Below, in pieces: positions 5,571-10,706 of a stretch of 10,706 bases of DNA. Made by a program: the position numbers and the translations under genes. The DNA comes from Gemmataceae bacterium (GTDB lineage: Bacteria > Planctomycetota > Planctomycetia > Gemmatales > Gemmataceae). The notes below the pieces were generated by a model that saw only the letters and a list, made by a program, of their open reading frames with translations, did no database searches and was not told the origin of the DNA. The stretch covers positions 1 through 10,706 of the forward strand of contig JAFMJU010000088.1 of the NCBI GenBank assembly GCA_017853285.1. Reading direction: 5' to 3'. Positions within the stretch are counted from its first letter, which is position 1. Each line of letters begins with the position of its first letter.

Positions 5571-7142
5571 CTACAGGTCCACGCCGGGGGAGGGGCTGGG
5601 GAATTGGGCGTTGGTCAGGGCGATCAGCTCCCAATGTTGGCTCACCACCCACCAGCCATCATCACGCTTTTGGTAACGGATCTTCCCGGCTGACTTCAGG
5701 CGGGCCTTGGCGCCGGCCAGCGCCTTGTCGCCCAGGCCCTGCTCACGGGCCAGCTTGGCCAGGGCGCACACCGCGATTTCGCCACGGTTTCCAGCCAGGG
5801 TTGCCTCCAGCCACTCATCAGCCTTGTCACCCACGGTCTCTTTGGGCTCCGCCAGACCACCCAAAAGCTCCTCGGCGGAGACGGGTTCCCCTTCGCCGAT
5901 CTCCAAACGGCGGAACAGGTTATCAGGTAGGTTGTCCGGCACGGGCGTGCCCACCTTGGCTGCCAGGCGGGCCACCTCGTCCCGCCCCACCGGCACCTCG
6001 CGGAAGGCGAATCCCCTGGAACGGCCAGGCAGGTTGCATTTCACCGGGGCCAACTGGCGCAGGCCGGGGTCGGCCGGATCGCTGGCCAACAGCCACACCA
6101 GACGGGCCGTGCCGGTGACCTGCACCGAACCGGCCACCCGCACCAGCGCCTTCTCGCCCACGCGCTTGTTCTGGTGGTGAAGCAGCAGCACGGCCACGCC
6201 CGATTCCTGCCCCATGCGGTGCAGGGGATCGAGCAGGCGGCGAACCTCCTCGCTGCCCGATGAATCGACGCCTCCCAGGGCCAGCAGGCTGCTGAGCACA
6301 TCCACCACCACCAGACGCACCTCGGGATGCGCCTCCAGGAAGGCGCGCACCAGCTCCAGGTTGTCGGGCGTGGGGATCCAGGGGAGCTCATCTCCCCGGG
6401 TATCCGACACCCCGCGCAACATGTGCACCCGGGAAGGATCTCCCCCGCAGGCCACCAGGTGGGGCAGGATGCCCGACCGCTCATCATCCTCCCAGGCCAA
6501 GAAGAGCGTGCCCGCCGGTTCCTTCAAGGGGAATGGGCCGCTGCCCGTGGAAAGGTTGGCCACCAGGGCCCGAATGAGCGTGCTTTTGCCCGCCCCCGGA
6601 TCTCCCACCAGCACGCTCAAACCGGCCGGCAACAGGCCATCCCCCCTGGGACAGCGGATCACCCACACCGGCGCGGACATGTCCACCTGGCTGAGCCGCT
6701 GGGTCTTGAGGAACCTGTCCCCCGACGCGAAGCTCGCGGTGCGCCGGGCCCTGGGCACGCCTCCGGGTTGGCGTTTCTCCGGCTGCGGCCGGGCCGGGGC
6801 GGGGCAGGGGACCGCCTCCTTGCGGCTCTCCGCGTCACGCGATGGGGCAAGCTCGGGCGGCATCGGGGTCACCGGCACCACCACGGGGGGCGATGCGGGC
6901 GGTGCGCCGAACGGGGCCTGCCGCACCGGGGCCGATGCCGGCTGGGCGCCGAAAGCGGCCTGCCGCACGCGCGGCCCGGCATTGGGAGGCAATTTCCCTC
7001 CTCTTTTGAGTATTTCCAGGAAATAGCGCTCCTTCAACGACAGGACTGGCGCCTGTCCCCCCTCGGGATTTCCCTGGGCCATGTTGTTTTCCACACCGCT
7101 TTTGACCGGTTCACTCATGGTGCTTGTCGCCTCTGGTTGCAT
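5571..7142 (-). CDS. RepA-like AAA/RecA-fold ATPase (AAA_25 type), helicase-like
   Basis: 523 residues. A short helical N-terminus (LKERYFLEILKRGGKLPP, 36-53) leads into a low-complexity Pro/Ala linker (about 55-130) with a tandem repeat. The RecA-like core runs from about 155 to 385: Walker A GDPGAGKST at 180-188 with Lys186, the WEDDER block near 217-222, Walker B VVVDVLSSLL with Asp281, and LLLHHQNK at 319-326 followed by GSVQVTGTARLVWLL. The C-terminus (about 436-500) looks like a winged helix ending KIRYQKRDDGWWVV. By family this is a hexameric helicase-like ATPase typical of plasmid, phage and satellite replication modules; here no primase, integrase or origin was recognised. The start is uncertain: ATGs at 7142, 7118 and 7082 share the frame, and GAGG abuts the first and lies 11 bases before the second. 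It is bracketed by hairpin repeats A-D. Confidence 0.88.
   Translation of the reverse strand: MQPEATSTMSEPVKSGVENNMAQGNPEGGQAPVLSLKERYFLEILKRGGKLPPNAGPRVRQAAFGAQPASAPVRQAPFGAPPASPPVVVPVTPMPPELAPSRDAESRKEAVPCPAPARPQPEKRQPGGVPRARRTASFASGDRFLKTQRLSQVDMSAPVWVIRCPRGDGLLPAGLSVLVGDPGAGKSTLIRALVANLSTGSGPFPLKEPAGTLFLAWEDDERSGILPHLVACGGDPSRVHMLRGVSDTRGDELPWIPTPDNLELVRAFLEAHPEVRLVVVDVLSSLLALGGVDSSGSEEVRRLLDPLHRMGQESGVAVLLLHHQNKRVGEKALVRVAGSVQVTGTARLVWLLASDPADPGLRQLAPVKCNLPGRSRGFAFREVPVGRDEVARLAAKVGTPVPDNLPDNLFRRLEIGEGEPVSAEELLGGLAEPKETVGDKADEWLEATLAGNRGEIAVCALAKLAREQGLGDKALAGAKARLKSAGKIRYQKRDDGWWVVSQHWELIALTNAQFPSPSPGVDL
6885..6968 (-). repeat. Tandem 42-bp repeat inside the ATPase gene
   Basis: Two adjacent copies encode VRQAAFGAQPASAP (residues 59-72) and VRQAPFGAPPASPP (73-86). 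The DNA copies differ at several bases, mostly in Ala/Pro codons. They sit in the disordered linker before the ATPase core, where a duplication keeps frame and probably only lengthens the linker. Confidence 0.85.
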
Positions 7143-7338
7143 CCTCGATCACGGAACCCGGCATCCCTGCCCGACAGGTCACATCCCGGGCGGCGGCCTC
7201 CTGCCATGCCACCCGCGCGCCCAGGTGCCGTGGATTCGCATCCCGGCATACTGGACAGATGTTCACTTATCTTGTTCCGGGAGTGGCCGATGTTAAGAGA
7301 CCAGTTTTTGGATTTTTTTTGGGTGCAGCCCAACTCGG
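7143..7338. other. Non-coding region upstream of the ATPase gene
   Basis: No gene is seen between the ATPase start and repeat C. It holds three loosely spaced CATCCC motifs (7162, 7182, 7239), a T-rich stretch with eight consecutive T at 7313-7320, and a relatively AT-rich segment around 7255-7320. On the minus strand TTAACA and GATAAG, 19 bases apart near 7270-7295, could be a weak promoter for the ATPase gene, but the match is poor. Confidence 0.3.
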
Positions 7339-7393
7339 CAACTGGGCAACTCGGCAACACCCCCCCACGGGGTGTTGCCGAGTTGCCCAGTTG
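7339..7393. repeat. Hairpin repeat C (type 1), upstream of the ATPase gene
   Basis: The strongest copy: a perfect 25-bp stem (7339-7363 with 7369-7393) around a 5-base loop CCCAC. The right arm reads GTTGCCGA then GTTGCCCA, as in repeat A. On the left an extra octamer-like CAACTCGG (7331-7338) extends the array beyond the paired part. Confidence 0.92.
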
Positions 7394-7478
7394 GAATTTT
7401 GGGGGCCGCCACGAAAATTTCCGGCGCGGGCAGCGAATTGGGGTTTTGGACTTCTGTGGGAGAAACCTCACTCCCCGG

Positions 7479-7502
7479 CCCCTCTCCATCAATGGAGAGG
7501 GG
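7479..7502. repeat. Short CCCCTCTCC hairpin between repeats C and D
   Basis: An 11-bp perfect stem, CCCCTCTCCAT with ATGGAGAGGGG, separated by two bases (in practice a 10-bp stem with a TCAA loop). It is preceded by CTCACTCCCCGGC. It resembles the CCCTCTCC...GGAGAGGG repeats scattered in many bacterial genomes and is unrelated to the octamer hairpins. It could be a decayed miniature element or a terminator-like structure. Confidence 0.6.
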
Positions 7503-7538
7503 GGAGCTGTGGGTTGCTGATTCGGGGGCCGATCCGTT

Positions 7539-7600
7539 CAACTCGGCAACTGGGCAACTCCCCACCGGGGGGGTGGTTGAGTTGCCCAGTTGCCCACTTG
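7539..7600. repeat. Hairpin repeat D (type 2), after the oxidoreductase gene
   Basis: A 22-base arm (7539-7560) pairs with 7579-7600 with two mismatches, both in the outermost octamer. The loop has seven G followed by TGGTTGA, as in repeat B. It starts just beyond the terminator of the oxidoreductase gene. Confidence 0.88.
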
Positions 7601-7609
7601 GCCCCAAAG

Positions 7610-7642
7610 CGAAAGGCCCGCCTGAAACAGGCGGGCCTTTCG
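7610..7642 (-). terminator. Strong hairpin terminator of the Gfo/Idh/MocA gene
   Basis: A perfect 15-bp stem (7610-7624 with 7628-7642) with a 3-base loop, containing AAAGGCCCGCCTG and its complement. It lies 27 bases past the stop codon of the minus-strand oxidoreductase gene. Reading leftward, the 3' arm ends CCTTTCG and is followed by CTTT, a short interrupted T run. The near-symmetry may let it stop transcription from either direction. Confidence 0.8.
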
Positions 7643-7668
7643 GTGGTTCAACGAGCGGGGCCTTCGAA

Positions 7669-9036
7669 TCAGGCCTGGTACTCCCGCTTGGTGAGGATGC
7701 CGGGCTGGGGCACCGGGTACTTGCCGTTGGCGTAGGCCTTCACCGGGGCGGGGCCGTCGATCACCAGCTTGTCCACATCGGGGGCGAACTCGTGGTCGCA
7801 GTTCAGCATCTCCTCGAAGGTGACCGGGCGGCCCGTGTGGGCTGCCATGCGGCCCATGGCGGTCACCAGGCTGGCCTCGGTGCCGCGCTTCACCTCGTTG
7901 TAGGGCTTGTCGTTGCGGATCGCGTCGACCAGGTGATCCCACTCCAGTTGGTAGGGATCGGGCTCCTCGCCATAACCCCAGACCTGGTTGGCCTTGGTCA
8001 TGTTCTGGCCCTTGAAGATGCGGGCGCGCGAGGGGGCGTGACCGGCGATGGAGATGATCGCCGAGCCCTTGGAGCCATGGGCGAAGCTGGCGAACTGCTG
8101 CTCGCAGCCGGAGATGGTGCGGCCTTCCATCATGAACTTGGAGCCGTCGCCGAAGGTGTATTCGACATGGTAGTTGTCGAAGTTCTGGTCGATGTAGTCG
8201 CCACGGTAGTGGCGGCCGCCGCTGGCCTGAGCCTTCACGGGCCAGGCGTCCTTCATCCAGCAGCACTCATCGATGTTGTGGATGAGGTAGTCGCTGAACG
8301 AGCCGCCCGAGGCCCACAGGAAGCTGTGGAACCGGCGGATCTGGTAGGACAGCTCGCTGACATCGTTGGGCTTGGGCAGCGAGAAACCGCTGGCCACAGG
8401 CCCGTGCTGGCGGTAGGCGCGCATCAGGATGATGTCGCCGATCTGGTTGTCCTTGATCCGCTTGAACAGCTCGCCGCGTGCGTCGCAGTGGCGGCACATG
8501 AGGCCGATGCCCACCTTGAGGTTCTTCTTCTTGGCCTCCTCGCCCAGGGCGAACATCTTCTTGGAGGTGGGGCCGTCCACGGTGACGGGCTTCTCCATGA
8601 AGGCGTTGAGGCCCTTCTCGATGGCGTAGGTGAAGTGCACCCAGCGGAAGGCGGGCGGCGTGGCGGAGATGATCACATCGCCGGGGCGCAGGCAATCCAT
8701 GGCCTTCTTGTAGCCGTCGAAGCCGATGAACTGGCGCTCCTTGGGCACATCGACCCGGCTCTCCTGCCCGGCCTCCTTCATGGCGGCGCTGATGGACTTG
8801 TGGCTGCCTTCCATCTTGTCGGGGAACACATCGGCCATGGCCACCAGCTTGATGGGGCCCTTGGTGCGCAGGGCGTTCAACGCCGCACCGGTGCCGCGTC
8901 CGCCGCAACCCACCAGGGCCACGCGGATCTCGTTCTCCTCGGCGGCGTGCACATAAGGAACCGAAAGGCCAGCGAACGCAGTCGCGGCTACAGAACCACC
9001 CGCCGCCTTCATCACCGAGCGCCTAGAACTCTTCAT
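7669..9036 (-). CDS. Tat-exported Gfo/Idh/MocA family oxidoreductase
   Basis: 455 residues. A twin-arginine leader opens the protein (SSRRSVMKAAGG, with a hydrophobic stretch about 12-25 and probable cleavage after VHA near residue 31), so it likely folds with its cofactor and is exported to the periplasm. The Rossmann motif LVGCGGRGTG is at 41-50, and ADV near 68-70 is where the nucleotide ribose would be read. EKPVTVDG at 148-155 holds the family's EKP lysine. The middle and C-terminal part is the substrate/dimer domain. By family it oxidises or epimerises a sugar or polyol using NAD(P), often tightly bound; the substrate is unknown. In-frame codons reach 9147 (a TTG), but the ATG at 9036 starts the Tat leader and has GGAG 9 bases before it. 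Planctomycetes typically carry many such genes. Confidence 0.95.
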   Translation of the reverse strand: MKSSRRSVMKAAGGSVAATAFAGLSVPYVHAAEENEIRVALVGCGGRGTGAALNALRTKGPIKLVAMADVFPDKMEGSHKSISAAMKEAGQESRVDVPKERQFIGFDGYKKAMDCLRPGDVIISATPPAFRWVHFTYAIEKGLNAFMEKPVTVDGPTSKKMFALGEEAKKKNLKVGIGLMCRHCDARGELFKRIKDNQIGDIILMRAYRQHGPVASGFSLPKPNDVSELSYQIRRFHSFLWASGGSFSDYLIHNIDECCWMKDAWPVKAQASGGRHYRGDYIDQNFDNYHVEYTFGDGSKFMMEGRTISGCEQQFASFAHGSKGSAIISIAGHAPSRARIFKGQNMTKANQVWGYGEEPDPYQLEWDHLVDAIRNDKPYNEVKRGTEASLVTAMGRMAAHTGRPVTFEEMLNCDHEFAPDVDKLVIDGPAPVKAYANGKYPVPQPGILTKREYQA

Positions 9037-9045
9037 GGTTGCTTT

Positions 9046-9049
9046 CTCC
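9046..9049 (-). promoter_or_regulatory. Ribosome-binding site deciding the oxidoreductase start
   Basis: GGAG on the minus strand, 9 bases before the ATG at 9036. With the Tat leader beginning at that ATG, it argues against the longer in-frame TTG at 9147. Confidence 0.5.
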
Positions 9050-9078
9050 GGGTAACCGGCCTCGGGCCGCACCCTGAC

Positions 9079-9130
9079 CGTAACACCCCGCGTTTTCCCA
9101 CCGACGCCGTGTCCCAATCCCGGTGTTACG
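9079..9130. promoter_or_regulatory. Long-spaced inverted repeat CGTAACACC/GGTGTTACG
   Basis: Perfect 9-bp half-sites at 9079-9087 and 9122-9130 with a 34-base centre, 43-94 bases before the oxidoreductase ATG. The position suits paired operator half-sites or a structured leader. The rest of the 278-base gap (9037-9314) to the Nudix gene holds an AT-richer stretch near 9250-9280 but no promoter I can name safely. Confidence 0.35.
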
Positions 9131-9314
9131 CCCCGTCGGGCCTGCAAGGCCGTGGGCGGGGCGGGAGAGGATGAAAAACAAGCCGGTGTGCCCTGACACA
9201 GGGCCTCAGGCGGGCATACCCCCTATGTTGACGGATCAATGGGGGCGACTCAACCATTTTTTTCCATTAAAAACCAATCAGGCAACACCGTCTGAAGGCA
9301 TTTCCGGACCCCCC

Positions 9315-10034
9315 ATGATCGAACCCATCCGCCATGTCCTGCTGCAAACCGCCGGCCGGGACACCATCCGTCCGGTGGCGGGGGTGGCCGTGGTGGACGG
9401 GCAGGGCAGGCTGGCGTTGGTTTACAGCTCCTACGGGGGCCAGGGCTGGCATTTCCCCAAGGGGGGCATCGACGAGCATGAGACCCCCATCGAGGCGGCC
9501 CTGAAGGAATTGGCCGAGGAGGCCGGCCTGGTGGCCCGGCCCGTCTCGGAGCGGCTGTTCCCCGTGAGGGGGGGCACCTTCACGCAAACCCTGGGTTTCG
9601 GCTCGCCCCGCATCCAGCCGGCCAACCAGATCCACCACCCCCTGTGCGACTATTTCGGGCGGCCTGTCCAGATCCAGGCCGGCCCGCCCACGGCCAACCA
9701 CATCAGCCTGGGTGCCTTGCTGGCCCTGCGTTCCGCCGCGGAACAGGCCGGCCTGCCGGCGCATGATTTCGCCGACATGCGGTACCAGGTGTTCGACGCC
9801 TGCCACCGCGAGCGGGTGCTCTGGCGGCAGCAGCCGGTTTACCTGGTGGCGTCGCTGACAGGTTCGGACCCGTCGCTGCTCACCGGCGAGACCGAGGCGG
9901 TCCGCTGGTGGCGGATGGACGAGTTGACCGGCGCCGATTCCCCGGTGCACCGGCATGTGAAGGAACTGGTGGCCCTGCCCGATTTCCAGGAGCTGGTGAA
10001 CCAGGCCGGCCGGCAGGGCCATTCCGGGCCCTGA
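9315..10034 (+). CDS. Nudix hydrolase with an extended middle region
   Basis: 239 residues from the chosen ATG. Nudix enzymes split nucleoside diphosphates linked to another group. The Nudix box spans residues 50-72 (GGIDEHETPIEAALKELAEE, then AGL) and fits G-x5-E-x7-RE-U-x-EE-x-G-U except that the usual Arg is Lys64. The metal-binding glutamates Glu65, Glu68 and Glu69 are kept. Before it, AGVAVVDGQGRLALVYSSYG and WHFPKGG resemble diadenosine- or diphosphoinositol-polyphosphate-type members. Between about 83 and 165 there is an insert not expected of a minimal Nudix fold (GFGSPRIQPANQIHHPL and onward). The last strands (VYLVASL, WWRMDEL) close the fold. The frame is open upstream to 9123, but those residues do not look like a family N-terminus. 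The start signal is weak (GGA 6 bases before ATG). Substrate unknown. Confidence 0.88.
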   Translation: MIEPIRHVLLQTAGRDTIRPVAGVAVVDGQGRLALVYSSYGGQGWHFPKGGIDEHETPIEAALKELAEEAGLVARPVSERLFPVRGGTFTQTLGFGSPRIQPANQIHHPLCDYFGRPVQIQAGPPTANHISLGALLALRSAAEQAGLPAHDFADMRYQVFDACHRERVLWRQQPVYLVASLTGSDPSLLTGETEAVRWWRMDELTGADSPVHRHVKELVALPDFQELVNQAGRQGHSGP

Positions 10035-10055
10035 CCGGCGGCTTGCCCAAGGGTC

Positions 10056-10706
10056 TCAGGGTTTTTGCCAGACCGCCTTGATCTCAGGGGTGGTTGCCGG
10101 CACCGCCAGGTAGTACCGCCCGGCCACACGCTTGGCCTCAGGCGCGCCGTTACCCGCGGGGGCCGTGAGCTTCCACACCGTGGTGCCCGCAGGCGGGGCA
10201 CCCGCCGCGCGCAGAACCCGTTGCCCGTCCACCGCGGGCAATCCACCCAGCGGCAGGCTCCCCTCCACCCGGGAGTAGACGGGAGACCACTTCAGGCCGG
10301 CAGGCGGGCCGGCCCGCATCCCCCGGGCCACCCATTGGCTGGCCGCTGGGCCGGGCTCGAGCACCTCCCAGGTGCGCACATAGGGCGTGGTGGACGGGGC
10401 ATAGGGCCCCTGCTTGCCCAACTCCGACAGGAAGCGGACCAGATCGGCCAGTTCCTGGTCGGTGAGGTCATCCACCAGGCCGGCAGGCATCAGCGAGGCC
10501 GATTGCTTCTGCTCCTCGATGCGGGCCTTCTGCACCGTGATCTCGGCGCCATCGGCCTGCCTTAGCACCAGTTCCTTGTCCGAATTCCGCACAGGGATGC
10601 CGGTGAGCACCTTGCCATCGTCGGTGGAGACCACCAGGCCGTGGTACCCCTCCTTGATCTGCTTGTCGGGTGTCAGCAGCGAATCGAGCAGGTAATCTGG
10701 CTGGGC
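10056..10706 (-). CDS. C-terminal part of a planctomycete heme-binding-domain protein (5' end outside window)
   Basis: The frame is open to the right edge; 216 residues are visible. The first part, from YLLDSLLTPDKQIKEGYHGL through LTGIPVRNSDKELVLR to SLMPAGLVDDLTDQELADLV and RFLSELGK, matches the end of the large PVC proteins with a 'putative heme-binding domain' (TIGR02603-like). These are exported proteins, often fused to dehydrogenase-like beta-propellers. The CxxCH heme site expected upstream would lie outside the window and cannot be checked. The final 110 residues (from about PYAPSTTP) are a Pro/Gly-rich tail, ending PEIKAVWQKP. It converges with the Nudix gene at 21 bases, with no clear terminator hairpin between them. 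Confidence 0.85.
   Translation of the reverse strand, partial: AQPDYLLDSLLTPDKQIKEGYHGLVVSTDDGKVLTGIPVRNSDKELVLRQADGAEITVQKARIEEQKQSASLMPAGLVDDLTDQELADLVRFLSELGKQGPYAPSTTPYVRTWEVLEPGPAASQWVARGMRAGPPAGLKWSPVYSRVEGSLPLGGLPAVDGQRVLRAAGAPPAGTTVWKLTAPAGNGAPEAKRVAGRYYLAVPATTPEIKAVWQKP

Noticed and set aside
7157..7249. CATCCC motifs upstream of the ATPase gene as possible replication iterons
   Set aside because: There are only three short copies with irregular spacing (20 and 57 bases) and no AT-rich unwinding region or DnaA boxes beside them, so they are expected by chance in this composition.
7372..9174. A 600-codon plus-strand frame opposite the oxidoreductase gene
   Set aside because: The minus strand has a Tat leader, Rossmann motif, EKP motif and a terminator in the right place. 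The plus frame also runs through hairpin repeats and that terminator.
9171..9314. An upstream start for the Nudix protein at 9171 (GGAGAGG before ATG)
   Set aside because: The spacing is only a few bases, and the added residues (MKNKPVCPD and onward) are unlike a Nudix N-terminus. The ATG at 9315 starts just before the first beta strand.

Overview
The window is GC-rich and densely coding, and most likely comes from a member of the Planctomycetota (PVC superphylum). Three things point there. A Tat-exported Gfo/Idh/MocA oxidoreductase carries the usual planctomycete SRR-type leader. The gene cut by the right edge matches the C-terminal part of the large planctomycete/verrucomicrobial 'putative heme-binding domain' proteins. 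The CMP-KDO synthetase gene sits directly before the CTP synthase gene, an order also known from Chlamydia. The assignment comes from reading the sequence, not from a database search.

Layout. Positions 1-2805 hold a leftward (minus) series: a BshB1-like PIG-L deacetylase, a 66-residue unknown protein, a XerC-type tyrosine recombinase and a secreted thioredoxin-fold protein with a CPWC active site, cut by the left edge. A 117-base divergent gap with two small inverted repeats separates this from kdsB and pyrG on the plus strand (2923-5362). PyrG makes the CTP that KdsB uses to activate KDO for lipopolysaccharide. The 52-base kdsB-pyrG gap is almost entirely potential RNA secondary structure.

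Positions 5363-7668 look accessory. A minus-strand RepA-like (AAA_25/RecA-fold) ATPase with a C-terminal winged-helix-like segment is bracketed by four long GC-rich hairpins of one family, two on each side. Their arms are built from octamers of the form GTTGCC(C/G)A. Two loop types occur, in the same order on both sides. A different short hairpin and a strong rho-independent-type terminator complete the 526-base non-coding stretch at 7143-7668. No transposase, integrase or primase accompanies the ATPase. This is the least ordinary part of the window.

Positions 7669-10706 hold the Gfo/Idh/MocA gene (minus), a 278-base divergent gap with a 9-bp inverted repeat, a Nudix hydrolase gene (plus), and, converging with it at 21 bases, the end of the heme-binding-type gene (minus). 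No tRNA, rRNA or CRISPR array was seen. No complete, recognisable defence or biosynthetic system is present. The hairpin family around the ATPase gene is the best candidate for something undescribed.
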